A stretch of DNA of 64,000 nucleotides from Apostichopus japonicus (taxonomy: Eukaryota; Echinodermata; Holothuroidea; Aspidochirotida; Stichopodidae), in NCBI RefSeq assembly GCF_037975245.1, contig NC_092567.1, forward strand, positions 16,976,376 to 17,040,375. Direction: 5' to 3'. The notes below the pieces were generated by a model. The model ran no database searches. It was not told where the DNA came from and saw nothing but the letters and a program-made list of their open reading frames with translations. Position numbers and translations under genes: made by a program. Below, one piece after another: positions 20,455-33,572 of the stretch (position 1 is the stretch's first letter; each line of letters begins with the position of its first letter).

Positions 20455-22714
20455 TGGCAAGCCAAATGCTCAATAAATCGAGAAACATGGATTTTCGGTC
20501 GAAAAACCATGTTTATCGACCGAAAAACCATGTTTATCGACCGATAAAAATGGTTTTCACCGAAAAACCATGATTATCGGCAGATAAACATGGTTTTTCT
20601 GAGAAACATGGTTTATCGAACCATAAACAGGGATTTTCATTAGATATTCCATGTTTTTCTTTCGAAAATCCATGTTTATCGGCGATAAACCATGTTTATC
20701 GGCGATAAACCATGTTTTTCCATGGTTTATCGCCGATAAACATGGTTTATCGACTGATAAACCATGTTTTTCTTTCGAAAATCCATGTTTATCGGCGATA
20801 AACCATGTTTATCGACCGATAAGCATAGTTTATCGGCGATAAATCATGTTTTTATATTTGGCGACTGATGAAAATTTACCGGAACTACTTCCAAAACTCT
20901 AAATGTTAAGTTAGTATATATATGATAAAATCTTTGGTTCCGAAGCCGCATGTGGGCGAGCCGTACGCAAACTTCGTATGGGCCCGGTCCTTTCCATAAT
21001 TAGGAACAACGAAATATGGCCCCTGTTACCGATGTGAAACTGTTCATGGTGTGCACCGGGTTGTATCTCCTGATAAATTCTGCGTTGGCGCCTTTGCCGA
21101 ATAGAGAGGAGAGATTATCAAATTCCCAACCTTCTGTTGACTATTTCATACACAGACTTTCCAGGTTACTGCGGAATTTTTGTACTGTAATGTAAATAAA
21201 ATCTTATATAGCGCACTATACGCGCAATGCATCTGTGCGCTTTACAAACAATCTAGAAAATACAATGCCAAAACAGGTTTGACTTTGCTTAGCCATTGGA
21301 CTATTATAAGCCTTTATATTATGCAGTTAGGCTATTTCCATAGAGTTATTAACGAGTTCCTATTATGCTCAATGGCCGTTTCCTATGACTTTAACGGTCT
21401 TCTGTATACACGGGCGGCGATTTGTTTCAAATATTGGGGGGGGGGGGGGGATTGGCTTGGGTGCCGGCGGGTAGCATCTTTCATCCCCAAAATTGTTCGC
21501 ACGCTTCATGGTATTTTGTATATATACATATATACTGGTTGCTACAGCCCTATATTTTCCTTTTTTATCGGCAAACCAAATTTCATTACGGATGCGGTCC
21601 GTCTAGCTAATTCATTTCGAAAAGTCAAAACAGCTTTTGGTGAAAGTCTGTGATGTTTTTTGGTGATATTTAGAAACAAATTGTGACACGGTTAGACAGG
21701 TGCGTAGTGAGGAATTTGCCAAGGAAGGGGCCAAGCTTGTAGGTAAACCACCTAAGCGTAGCGCCACCATGACTTGGCGCGAAGAGTGTAAGAAAATTTA
21801 GGCCGAAAATTGCTCCCACATTGCTGGAAATGGCACTTCCCAGGCCTAGTTAGTTGCATATCACGCTATAATGGAAAAGTTTCTTGAGATTAAAAAATCA
21901 ACCTGCAATTGGTCGTAATGTAATATGACCTCTTTTTACCAATTACTGTAGTTTGCAACGCCTGCCACATATTTGTTCTTAGTATAAGGGTCTTTGTGTG
22001 AACGCTGTATGATGAACTACAATGTAGACATGAACATATCCACACAGTGTTTATACAAAGAGCCTAAGGGTGTTAAGAAGCTATACAGGATAATTGTACA
22101 GTCTAGAACAGGTTGATTTACGACCGTGTCAGATCGATGACGGTGTACTATTACTAAGCCTGTGTGTCGCCGATTATTATTCCGCACTTGTCCATATGCG
22201 GACTGTGCGGGACCGTAGCTATGTTTTTACATGGTTTATCGGCGATAAACATGGTTTATCGGCGATAAACATGGTTTATCGGCGATAAACATGGTTTATC
22301 GCCGATAAACCATGTTTCTCGATAGATAAACATGGTTTATCGGCGAAAACCTTGTCATCGCTCGAAAAACCATGTTTATCGCTTGAAAAACATGGATTAT
22401 CGCAGATAAACATGGATTGTCACAGATAAACCATGTTTATCTATCGAGAAACATGGTTTATCGCCGATAAACCACGTTTATCGCCGATAACCCATGTTTA
22501 TCGCCGAAAAACCATGTTTATCAGTGATAATCCATGTTTCTCAAGCGATAAACATGGATTCTCGCCGATAAACCGTGTTTATCAACCGAAAATCCATGTT
22601 TATCGGTCGATAAACATGGTTTTTCGATCAAAAAACATGGTTTATCAGTCGTTAAACATGGTTTTTCGACCGATAATCCATGTTTTTCGATTTATTGAGC
22701 AATTGGCTTGCCAT
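20455..22714. mobile_element. Foldback element built from palindromic ATCG-rich repeats
   Basis: The left end TGGCAAGCCAAATGCTCAAT and the right end, read inward, ATGGCAAGCCAATTGCTCAA are inverted repeats. The direct repeat AGACATGTG lies outside both (20446-20454 and 22715-22723), fitting an 8-9-bp target duplication. Just inside each end is an array of words such as AAACCATG, TTTATCGGCGATAAA and TTTATCGACCGATAA (about 20475-20855 and 22225-22695). The middle (20860-22220) shows no coding frame and contains a reversed hAT fragment. It is probably a non-autonomous DNA transposon; superfamily unassigned. Confidence 0.78.
21695..21875 (-). mobile_element. Reversed hAT-like fragment inside the foldback element
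   Basis: The minus strand carries the family's 3' block (GAAGTGCCATTTCC, TGGTGGCGCTACGC) and the terminus CCTCACTACGCACCTG near 21698. Only this end is present. Its location suggests insertion into the foldback element. Confidence 0.55.
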
Positions 22715-22723
22715 AGACATGTG

Positions 22724-23109
22724 TCTGTAAGCTGTATCATAAGTTCAACATAGCCTAATCAAGTTTAATAGTTTTACCCAAAACGATTGTGACCCGTCAT
22801 AGGGTCTCTGGTGGACCTCCATGAAAAGTGTTATTCAGTCAAGGTATAATCATGCAGTGTATACCTCCGGCAACCCCATTGGTGGAAATCCTGCCTATAT
22901 TGACTGTTGATTAATAAAGCACAATAACAGCAGTTGATGTATTTAGAGTAAACTATATTTCTTATAAGAATGTAGGGTCAAAATTCACACTAACACACAT
23001 GCATATGCTACGTTGTTTCGAATAGGTGCAGTGAACGGTGAAGTTAGTTCATAATAAGGGTGGGACAATCTTTTGTCGCTATATAGCGTAGAAAACCTAT
23101 ATATGTTTA
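22724..23109. other. Gene-free stretch
   Basis: No coding frame, RNA gene or bounded repeat was recognised between the foldback element and the next hAT element. Confidence 0.4.
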
Positions 23110-23117
23110 CTCAGCTG

Positions 23118-23743
23118 CAAGGGCGGCGGAACCCGGGGGGCACAGGGGGCACGTGCCCCCCCCCCCACTTTTCCTCAGGTTAAAAATGTGCCCTTTTTCT
23201 ACATAAAAATTGAGGTGTCTCAAGTTAGCAAGAGGCAAGGGAACCAGAATGAACACTCGAGAAGGGCCGTTTCCGGCCATCTGAGGGGTTTGTAAAACCA
23301 AAAATTTTCTTGTACGCTCCGCGCCAACCGATGGTGGCGCTCCGCTCAGATAGTCGTGCATACAACTTTGCAAATCCTGGCTACGCCCTGACTTTTAATG
23401 AACTTCTGTGGGTCAAATTAAAGCTATTTCGAGTGGAAAAAAAGTGTAAAGATATTAACGATAATATCTAATTCGGAAGGTTCCTACATTAGCAACTAGC
23501 ATGATTTCACCTAATTTTCTCAAAAGAAAACTAATTGTTCCTTGTTTCCCAATTTGCACATTGGATATTGCAGTGCTAGTATGCATATTTTCCTTAAGGG
23601 GGGGGGGGGGGGCGCAAATAAAATAATACAATGAGAGTAATAAAGGGTACTAAATATAAGGCTGCATCAGTCCAATCAAATTTCTGCAAAGTGCCCTTTG
23701 ATGTCGGTGCTCCCCCAGATTAAAAGTGTTTCCGCCGCCCTTG
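23118..23743 (+). mobile_element. hAT-type element
   Basis: Starts CAAGGGCGGCGGAACCC and ends TTTCCGCCGCCCTTG. Perfect 8-bp direct repeats CTCAGCTG flank it (23110-23117 and 23744-23751). It includes the conserved 3' block (CGCTCCGCGCCAACC at about 23316) followed by a second terminus-like CCTGGCTACGCCCTG at about 23377-23391, so a partial element is probably nested in it. It also has C and G runs. Confidence 0.85.
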
Positions 23744-23751
23744 CTCAGCTG

Positions 23752-24779
23752 AGACTTATTAATTTTGTCGATTAATATAACGTAATGTCATTTGCACCAA
23801 AATACCGAGGGTGATAGCTGCACGAAAGGTTGTTCGACTACGTGCCGCTGAGCAGCTTGTGCCACTGAGCTTTTGCGTTCTTTCAAGTCTGGGAAATTGT
23901 GTAGGTTTTTTGGAATTAATGTAATTGCTGTATATTTTGATTGCATAAGCTACGCAAGTCATCTTAAGTTAAAGGCAATTTTTCTTCCCATTTACGTTAG
24001 GTAAATATAGCTTTCACTAATATTACAAAGTTAGTTATCAGAACCATTAAGAAAAATGAGGAACATAAACTGTGCTTAACAAACTCGTAACAACCCGATC
24101 GCTTTCTAGGAGGGTCGCTTTGTTACTTTACATGACAGTATATTGGTGAATCTTATATGTTTAATGGTCAATCAAATGTCAATGGAAGGCTCGATTTCAT
24201 TAAGGCAAAGATATCTTTTGATGAAATTTAAAGCGGACACAAAACACAACCATCATGCTTATCTATAAATGACAGAGATCCTTGTGAAGGACAACTTCTC
24301 ATAACAGCTCAAAACTTCTTGTTCCGTTAGGCTGAGATATCCTAAATTAAAACTCGTGTCTGGGGTTATCAGTTTGTACCATCTCTGCTTTCAAATAGTG
24401 TCATTACGACCTGAAAACGTTTGACATTCTCCTTATTTTGTTTTAAGTATTTTCAAGGTAAAATGTCATTATAAGTCTTGACTTTTTTGTTGTTCACGTT
24501 TTGTTTTAGATTCATCATTTGTAAACCCTCCTCCGTTACAGAAAATAAAACTTACACTAAAAACAAGAATAATATAAAAAACAATTTGAAGAACATGTGC
24601 ATGGCTCGATGATGTCCTATTTAGACTTGAGCAAGTCTTCGGCCCTGCGAATGAAGTTTATTAGTTCAGGTGTCATACATGTTAATCTTATATGAAAGAA
24701 GATAATAAAAGAAACACAATGATGAAAAAACTGTTCAAATATCTTATTCCGTTATGGAGATATTCAAGTTTATAGTTCT
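23752..24779. other. Gene-free stretch
   Basis: AT-rich. No protein-like frame was recognised. Confidence 0.4.
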
Positions 24780-25090
24780 ATCTGATTGTGTAGAAACTGC
24801 TGAAATCAGACTAGCTGTGATGTCACATCCTCACATTTCGGAAAAGTCCTTGTTATTTTATTAAAATGTTTTGTGAGAGTTTATGAATTACAACCAAAAG
24901 ATATGCCATGTGGATCTCATATTTGTCAAGGGAAGTATCAGAGATTAAACATCTGAAGAATTTTTGATTATATTTTTTTAGATTTGTGGAAAAAAAATGT
25001 AATTAATTTTTATAAAAATATTCACACATGTTAAGAAAGTGAGGATGTGACATCACACCCTCACAGTTAGTCTTTCTACACCAGTCTTTT
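24780..25090. repeat. Inverted-repeat segment with TGTGATGTCACATCCTCACA ends
   Basis: The left part carries TGTGATGTCACATCCTCACA (about 24816) and the right part its near reverse complement, GAGGATGTGACATCACACCC (about 25053). The interior is AT-rich and non-coding. This is probably a short non-autonomous element; no target duplication was established. Confidence 0.45.
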
Positions 25091-25227
25091 TCAAAGAAAT
25101 TTGTATATCTTCAAAGCGTGATATCTCCTAAAAAGAGCATGCTATCATGGTAGTTTCTTTACTGTTCTGTTTGCCTTTTTAAGCTCTTTCATACAAGATA
25201 GACATGTCAGACACCTGAACCAATCCT

Positions 25228-26830
25228 CTAAGCCCACTTGACATTCTTATTCAAGTGTATATATATCATGCAGCTTTATAGGGCAAAATATTTATCGGCG
25301 TGAACTTTGTTATCGAAGAAAAGTTAATACTAGCAGGTTCTCACAGTGGCGTAGCCAGACGGGTGCATGTGGATAGTATCCCCCCCCCCCCATCTTTGGG
25401 GGATTTTGGGCTCAATAAAATTTCGGGGTGAGCCCCAACCCTCTCCCAACCCCCACCAGCAATGACAGGCAACATCTTACAAATAATTCCTGAAGTACAA
25501 TGCATAAACTGATATCTTGTACACAAGGTACAATATATACAGTTGAAAATTCTTCAAAATTGTTACAAAAGTGACAACATATGGCAACCTCCAACCTTTT
25601 TTGAAAAACATTTCTAAAAGGAAAGTGGGGGGCACTCCCCTTAGACCACTCCCATGGATGACTTATAAATATTTCCCTCGCCACTTATGAAGGTTGTTGT
25701 GCCTCTGAGGTAGAGCCTATACCGTGAAATGTATAGTCACCAATATTCTCTTTTCCCTGGTGTTTTGCTACTGGCAACTCTTAGCAAAAAAAAAAGGAAA
25801 CCAGATAACGCAATTTGTAATATAAAATCCTTATGTGGTCTTTGTAACCTTCATAAAAACCCACATGTGACCGAGATGTTTATTGCGAGGTATACTCACA
25901 TTAATTGCTCATATGTATTGAACCCACATTTTACTCAGGCACATAGAACACAATCGGGCATCCATTGGTTTACCCACAATCATTTGCGCAAGTGAAACTC
26001 ATATAATCCACGTGGAACCCAATCAGACATCCAAACATTTCCCAATAATTCCAAACCCGCATATCAACCCAGTTGTAACGCAGATGGGTGCTCATTAACT
26101 TCCTATGTAAAATCAGACATCCCAGAATTTACACATTATTTGACCGATTTGTAGACCACATCCAACCCACATTGGCGATGCCCAAGTTAGCCCATGTATC
26201 TTTACCCACACATATTTAATACATGTACAACACTGGCCCAAATTGGCGCTCCATGGTGAGCCCAAGCTTATATTTACCTCCGCGTAAGACCCACTTGGGG
26301 CCGAAACTGTTGTAATGGTTGGGTTTGGACAATAAAACGTTTTTTTTGCCAATACTTACCAATACCAATACAATATCCAGCAAATGAAGTTTGAGAAGAG
26401 CTCAGAGAGGAAAAATGAGAAACGCGTCCGAAAGTGTTGTTCATTACTGGTATGTGATGATATGGATACGTGCTAAGGTGGCACTTTTAACTGGGGCACA
26501 GATTTAACTCAAAAGGCGCCCATGAGTCGATCCATTGAAAAGAAAGAATACAATGTTGCCATGGCTACTTGCGAAAGTAGTAAAAAGGGCAAGGAAAAAG
26601 AAGCATTTCACTGAAATATATTCTTCATAGTATCTATGATATACTTATTTCATGTCACTTGATAAATCTTGAAGCAATCGTTCTATCATTTCTATACGTA
26701 GTAACTTCTATTTATTGTCGATTTTTTTTTAATATATATCCTAAGTCATTCTGATATAGTTCCTTTATGAACGTTATTTTCAACAAAAGTCTTTTTTAAT
26801 CCAATTTGCAGAAACTTGTGACCAAAAATT
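25228..26830 (+). repeat. Partial spacer before copy 3 (start of array B)
   Basis: Homology to the other spacers starts at about 25228 (CCACTTGACATTCTTATTC), matching 7093 onward in spacer A1. Only the last 1.6 kb before the gene is present. The upstream 3.8 kb of the unit, with the hAT insertion and the TATAAATA sequence, is missing. The predicted 3' splice site ATTTGCAG ends at 26811. Confidence 0.75.
26783..26811 (+). other. Predicted 3' splice site before copy 3
   Basis: T-rich tract followed by ATTTGCAG, 19 nt before the ATG, identical to the other copies. Confidence 0.45.
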
Positions 26831-28210
26831 ATGACGTCTACAGGGCAAAGCATGGAGCTACTCGCGGCTGTGGAGAAGAGGATTAAAGATGATAACATTA
26901 AAAACATTCGCTTTGAGTTTCTTGATACCAACGCTGTCGCTAGATCTAAAACCATTCCTGCTCGCCACTTTAAGAGCACCGCCACATCTGGAATCCTGTT
27001 TCCAGGTGTCTTTTTTGCGGTGACTGCAAGATCAGACATACCATTTGAAAGCTCTATCGCCGAGAAATACCATTGCTCTGATCTGGTATTTCTACCCGAT
27101 CTGTCCACGTTCGAAGTATTACCATGGACTCCAAATACAGCGAGAGTGTTCGTCTCAGTATCGGACATTAGTGACGACGAGAAAGCGTTAATCGATCCAA
27201 GAAACGTCGCTCGGGCTCAGTTAGAGAAGCTCAAGGACAGAGATTTGAGTATCTTCTCATCATTTGAATACGAGTTTTGGGTAGTGGATGAAGAAAATAG
27301 GAAACCAATCATCGATGGCGTAGATTGCTACGCCACCATTCGTCTCGCAAAGCACCAAGCATTTTTTGACAAGGTCGCTGAAAATCTCTCAGAAGCCGGA
27401 GTCGATATCGAATGCGTCGAAACTGAATACGCCAAAGGTCAGTTTGAGTTGGTCATCTGCCCGACATTTGGAATCAAGGCCGCAGATAACGCCGCAACTT
27501 TCCGCACTGGTGTAAAAGAAATGGCGATGCGAAACGGATTTGTCGCTAGTTTTATGTCGAAGCCATATCCTAAAGAAGGAGGGTCGTCGGGGCACCTCAA
27601 TCACTCATTGTGGTCACTCGATGGTAAGACGCCTAAAACAGGTGATTCTTCTCGGCCCTATGGACTCTCAGAGATTGGAGAACACTGGATAGCTGGTCTT
27701 CTAGAACATGCTCCAGCATTATCCTTTCTACAGAGTCCAACTGTAAATTGTAGAGATAGAGTGAAACCAGATACATTCGCACCATTCAACGCAACGTGGG
27801 GAGTAGACAACCGTACATGTGCGGTTCGTTTGAAGCCAGTCGGGGCTCATGGGATCTACATGGAGAATCGAATGGGATCAAGTGCTGGAAACCCTTACAT
27901 AAGTCTAGCTGCTACAATCGCAGCTGGAATAGATGGTATCGAACGTAAGTTACCTCTTCCACCTCCAGTACCGACTAACAAGCCATCACATATTGCTGAG
28001 CACGTTCCACCGAACACTGCCCTCCTTCCCGCTGACATGGAGGACGCATTTCAAGCCCTAAAAAAGGATGAGATAATGGTAAGTGCTATTGGGGCCGACC
28101 TTGTCGTCGCTCTGGAGTCCGTACGACGTCTTGAAATGACCACATTTGCTGCTGACAGTGATGTTGAAAAATTTGAATTGCACAGGCGTATGTATTTTGA
28201 TTACGTTTAA
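26831..28210 (+). CDS. Lengsin-like glutamine synthetase family protein, copy 3 (459 aa)
   Basis: One uninterrupted 459-codon frame with the glutamine synthetase architecture. The N-terminal beta-grasp part includes FEFLDTNAVARSKTIP (28-43) and the catalytic barrel follows. By eye the active-site motifs align with class-I glutamine synthetase: EYE at 146-148 (metal glutamates), E199 and GQFE with E206, GSSGHLNHSLW with H255, R310 in RDRVKP, R328 in WGVDNR, and E345/R347 in MENRM followed by NPY. Animal proteins of this type are called lengsin; vertebrate lengsin is a lens protein thought to be enzymatically inactive. Retained motifs allow ATP-dependent glutamate ligation or a related reaction, but activity is not shown. 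Residues 59-64 (GVFFAV) differ from the GFCFSW or GICFSW of the other copies. No signal peptide or membrane segment, so cytosolic. The start is set by the ATG after the conserved splice site. First gene of array B. Confidence 0.9.
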   Translation: MTSTGQSMELLAAVEKRIKDDNIKNIRFEFLDTNAVARSKTIPARHFKSTATSGILFPGVFFAVTARSDIPFESSIAEKYHCSDLVFLPDLSTFEVLPWTPNTARVFVSVSDISDDEKALIDPRNVARAQLEKLKDRDLSIFSSFEYEFWVVDEENRKPIIDGVDCYATIRLAKHQAFFDKVAENLSEAGVDIECVETEYAKGQFELVICPTFGIKAADNAATFRTGVKEMAMRNGFVASFMSKPYPKEGGSSGHLNHSLWSLDGKTPKTGDSSRPYGLSEIGEHWIAGLLEHAPALSFLQSPTVNCRDRVKPDTFAPFNATWGVDNRTCAVRLKPVGAHGIYMENRMGSSAGNPYISLAATIAAGIDGIERKLPLPPPVPTNKPSHIAEHVPPNTALLPADMEDAFQALKKDEIMVSAIGADLVVALESVRRLEMTTFAADSDVEKFELHRRMYFDYV

Positions 28211-29142
28211 ACAAATTGAAAAAAAAATTACAGAGGATTTAACCGTCCCCCCTCGGAAAGAATGACGTCATAAAGCTCGTACAATCATCGGGCAGCTTAA
28301 ACGCATCGATTTTTCTTTTTTCATTCTCTGATTTTGTCTCCCGATGAATTCATTTGGCTATATATGTTAATCGGTAGACTTTGGTGAGCTCTTTGATCAT
28401 ATTCTGATAACAACCAAAATGAAAGAAGAATATTTCTTAATGGTATATATTTATAAACCCTTACATAAGTTAAATGGTTTTTTCTGTCTTCAACAGATTA
28501 TTATTTTTTTGTTAAATCAGCATACTTAGCATTTAATACGCAGATCATGACTAATGATATTATATATTTAATTTTGCTTTTTAACATTTGTGTTATAAAG
28601 TTCGAAAATGTTATAGAAGATTTGATGATTTCAGAAATATTATATCCAAACAAAAAGTTACATCAGAACATTTTGGGTACGGGTATATATACCCTTTTCA
28701 TTCCATGCAATACATTAATCACTTTTGTCCTGGAAAGGTATTTTGTTTGAGCTAGGGGTTCATCTTCTAACATTGTATTCATCGTTTCTATAATTCTTTT
28801 CAATTGATTCCGCATGGGTTTTTAATCTGCTTCTTGTTCTTCTTTATTGGTACTTGCAATTTCCATCTGTTCAATCCTTTCACCTTTAAACTGTTTTGAG
28901 TGAGTCCGTGAATGTTGGTTCCTGCTGAATAGAGCTCTTGCTAGGAAACCTAAACTTCTAGTCTAGCATCCAATTCTTCAGTTTCACTCATAGCATTGCA
29001 TTGTGTCCCAAAGTGATCTCTAAAGTGCAGCTTCTTTCCATCCTATAGTAACTCTCTTATAGTGAGCAGTTCTTCTGCGATTTGGAGAGCAGTTTGCGTT
29101 CCAGTGTTGAGATCCTCATGGATATTCATAGTGGTTTCTCTG

Positions 29143-30011
29143 AAGGGACGTAGCCAGGGGAGCAGGGGGCCAACTGCTCCCCCCCCCCCCTCCACCCTCT
29201 TTCAGTGTCGAACAAATGTTAAAAACTGTTGTTTTTAAGCATGGTACTTTGTCAGTGCTTTTTTGATCGTGGATACGTCAGCTCCGTTAACTCGATTATA
29301 ATCGTAGTAACATTAAGGCCTACTGATTCAGCTACTTACTTAGTTTGGCAGATGCAATTAGCTAAATTTAGTCTATAGCCTATTACAAGCCTACAGTTGG
29401 CCACTGCGTAATAACATACATGTTGCATACCTAACCGCACTCGATGGAGTGTCACGAACTGTATGCACAACGACGTCGACAACGTTTGTTCTCATCCTTT
29501 CTGTTATGAGTTGTTGCACGAACAGCATGTTATGAAGCTAAGCTAGCAATCGTACGTGATACGCGCTTCCTATAAATAATGATTACACTGCTAATACACT
29601 GCGATCACGATATTTGTTTTTAGGCCATTGCACATCTGGCTGTCTTACAAAATATGAAAGTTTATATTGTCTATCAGTTAAGTTCGTCAAATGTATTAAA
29701 TTCCAGACATTGGACAATAAACAAGTATCATCTTACCCGGAAAATTGTAAAAGTGCACTATATATGTTTGTCTTTCTGATATAATATGTAAAAGAACATG
29801 TAAAGAATTCAAACAGGAAACAAAATCAAATTATGATATCATATGATAATGATGAAAGTGGCAAAACATTGCACCAGATCGCATCTATGACCTTCAATTG
29901 TTCAAAAATATATCAAAGGAGAGGGGGACCCCTACTCACCTTAATCCCCTCCCCATATCAATCGCAATATGTGCTCCCCCCCCCCTTTTCAAATTCCTGG
30001 CTACGTCGCTG
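29143..30011 (+). mobile_element. hAT-type element in spacer B3
   Basis: Orthologous to the insertion at 4191-5054, with the same 8-bp flanks TTTCTCTG (29135-29142 and 30012-30019) and ends AAGGGACGTAGCCAGG and CCTGGCTACGTCGCTG. Confidence 0.8.
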
Positions 30012-33000
30012 TTTCTCTGAGGGCTTCTATTTTGTCAAGAGTGGCTTGATCGATGTCTTGTGCTACAACATGCATGCGTGCATGTTGTCTGCCTTAGTTG
30101 CATGTTTTATATACATTTTTAAGGATTTTTACGCTGTTTTTCGTTAAGTATACGGTATCCTATGAATTTCATTGCATCCCTTTTTGTCTTTTTGAAATTG
30201 TGTTATATTTTTGACCAATATCAAAGTCTTCATTCTCAAATGTTATTTCATTATAATGCCTTATATGAGGTTTTACTCCATACTGCTCTAATAAACCAAT
30301 CAGAAAACGATTCAACTTTGTCTCTCTTTAAAAATCTTGTGATTTTGAAAAATAGAGGGCGTGTTTTCACCCGCTACACCATCCCCATCCTCACCCTAGT
30401 TAATGAGGATACGAACGGAAGGCTGGTTGCAGAATATCATCTTCACCAAAGGTGTCTTCACCTATGAGATCAATTTCATATAATGGGATATTTTCAGCTA
30501 TGATTACTATGATAATATCTTTGAATATAAAATAATATTTCTTTTAAACTATAATGATATAATTCCATATCACTTAACAAAATCATGTGATAGGGGGATA
30601 CGGCACACCGTCCTTGGCGGTATCGGGTTTCATACTTAGATAGATACACAGTGATTCATTGAGAGATGTTTCCCCATAAGGCTGCGCTGCGTAATCACAT
30701 TCTATGGGTCAGGAGCTTTTAACACCTACATGCGCCATTTAAGGTCTATAGACAGACCACGAATCGATTCCGCCATGATTACTTCTCCCAATTCGCAACT
30801 TCCACCAACATGAAATCATCGTAGACACATTTTAGAACATAATTTCTTGGCGCTCTTGAGTGCACGAAGGCTTTAAAACACACGTGGGCCGCCAGCAGTT
30901 ACGCAACTTACGCTAAATGTCAGCATGTATCGGCTATCTGATTTGAGTATAATATATCTAATTTTATTGTTTGGAAGTATAGCCTACGACAATATTTGTA
31001 GGAAGAGGTACAACTATAGTTCGGAAGCGCTGAATACTCCAAAATACGAATATGAATGTTATAGCTATAGGTCGCCTACTGTGAAGAGTTGGTCACATAC
31101 ACGCATGTTGCCAGTGCATGTGAGTTACATACACGAATTTGCCGCATGCTACGTGCTCGTATACAGGCCTACATGTGGCTTTCTCCACCGTTATCAATCA
31201 CACGGTAGTAACCCTTTATGTACAATGTTAGGTTACTTTGAATGATATGACCTTGTCACTTGAGGTATGTGAATGATGATCATATTACAAGTTCAACTGT
31301 GTTTATCGAAAGGTTCTCATAGAATATCCACATGTAATGACAAATGTTTCAACGTTTTGTCTTCTGACTAATATAATATACTAATATATTGAACCTGAAA
31401 CCAGCATGAACAATTCATTTTCATTTTCGAGTAAAAGTCTGATACGACGAGTGGGGATTTTTTTTCTTCAAAGATCGTTCCCAAAACTGGAAGTACAGAC
31501 TAATCGGCTTATAGCTTGATTTGTGAGGAGTATAGCAGTAGCCTTTTGTTTTCCAATTAAGGAGAATTAGGGAATTATCCTACTTTAGTGAGAATATTGA
31601 CAAGTTTAATGGCATTCCTGGTTAAAATTAACAGGTCATTGTTTTAGCGGACGATAACAAACGCCGTCATGACGTAGAGAGGAGATACTTTAAATTAACG
31701 GTATTATTTGTGTTAGCGAGCGTTACGTTCCATTCAATAACAGTATAAACGGGTGGTAAGTTCATGCTCAAGTTGAAGAGGAATATCCTTGCAATTGGCT
31801 CAAAATTGTTAATTTAAGTAGCAGTATATCTTAGGAATCTGATTGATACGTTATTAACCTTTATTAACATACATAATTACTAACATTAGCCTAAGGTATT
31901 AATATAATGGATTTTATGATAATAATTGTATATAAAGTAACCAAACCTGACATGGTAATTAAGATTCGTATAGCTTATCGAGCCTCATATGCTTTCGTTA
32001 AGCAAGGCCGACAGGGGAGGAGGTCCAGTTGGCCTACTACTTGAAAACCCGTTGTCTCCTAAGTCCACTTGACATTCTTATTCAAGTGTATATCATGCAG
32101 CTTTATAGGGTAAAAACATTTATCGGCGTGAACTTTGTTATCGAAGAAAAGTTAATTCTAGCAGGTTATCACAGTGGCGTAGCCAGACGGGTGCATCGGG
32201 ATAGTATCCGTCACCCCCCCCTCCTTTCTACTTTGGGGGACTTTGGGCCCAATAAAATTTCGGGGTCAGCCAACCCCTCTTCCCACCACCACCAGCAATG
32301 GCAGGCAACATCTTACAAATAATTCCTGAAGTACAATACATACACTGATATCATGTACACAAGGTAAAACATATACAGTTGAAAATTCTTCAACATTGTT
32401 TCAAAAGTGACAAATATGTGGCAAACTCCATTTTGAAAACCATTTGTAAAAGGGAAGTGGGGGCACTCCCCTTAGACCACTCCCGTGGACGACTTTTAAA
32501 TATTTCCCTCGCCACTTATGAAGGTTGTTGTGCCTCTGAGGTAGAGCCTATACCGTGAAATGTATATAATCACCAATACTCTCATTTCCCTGGTGTTTGC
32601 TACTGCCAAGGCTTAGCACAAAAAAAAAACAGATAACGCAATTTGTAATATAAAATCCGTATGTGGTCTTTGTAACCTTCATGAAAACCCACTTGTGACC
32701 GATATGTATATTTACTCAGGCACATAGAACACAATTGGGCAACCATTGGTTTACCCACACTCATTTGCCCAAGTGAAACTCATATAATCCACCTGGAACC
32801 CAATCAGACATCCAAACATTTCCCCACTTATTCCAAACCCGCATATCAACCTATTTGTAACGCAGATGGGTGCTCATTAACTTCCTATGTAAAATCAGTC
32901 ATCCCAGAATTTACACGCATTAATTGACCGATTTGTAAACCACATCCAACCCACATTGGCGATGCCCAAGTAAAGTTAGACCACGTATCTTTACCAACAC

Positions 33001-33543
33001 ATATTTAATACAAATACAACACTGGCCCAAGCAGGCGCTCCATGGTGAGCCCAAGCTTATATTTACCTCCACGTTAGACCCACTTGGAGCCGAAACTGTT
33101 GTAATGGCTGGGTTTGGACAACGAAACATTTTGCCAATACTTAACCCGGCAAATGAAGTTTCAGAAGAGCTCAGAGAGGAAAAATGAGAAACCCGTCCGA
33201 AAGTATTTTTTATTACTGATATGTGATGATATGGATACGTGTGAAGGTGGCACTTTAACTGGTGCACAGATTTAACTCAAAAGGCGCCCATGGGTCTATT
33301 AAAAAGAAAGAATACATTGTTGCCATGGCTACTTGTGAAAGTACGAGTATAAAGGGCAAGGAAAGTGAAGCATTTTAGGGAAATATATTCTTCATAGTAT
33401 CTATGATATACTTATATCATGTCACTTGATAAATCTTGAAGCAATCGTTCTATCATTTCTATACGTAGTAACTTCTATTTATGGTCGATTTTTTATATAT
33501 ATCCTAAAGCATTCTGATATAGTTTCTTTATGAACGTAATTTT

Positions 33544-33572
33544 CAACAAAAGTCTTTTTAACTAATTTGCAG
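33544..33572 (+). other. Predicted 3' splice site before copy 4
   Basis: TTTTTAACTAATTTGCAG ends at 33572, 19 nt before the ATG. It differs slightly from the other copies but keeps the tract and the AG. Confidence 0.45.

Noticed and set aside
20475-22695. CRISPR-like array (short repeats)
   Set aside because: The repeats are palindromic, of variable length and without unique spacers, in eukaryotic DNA, and they lie between inverted ends of a foldback element.
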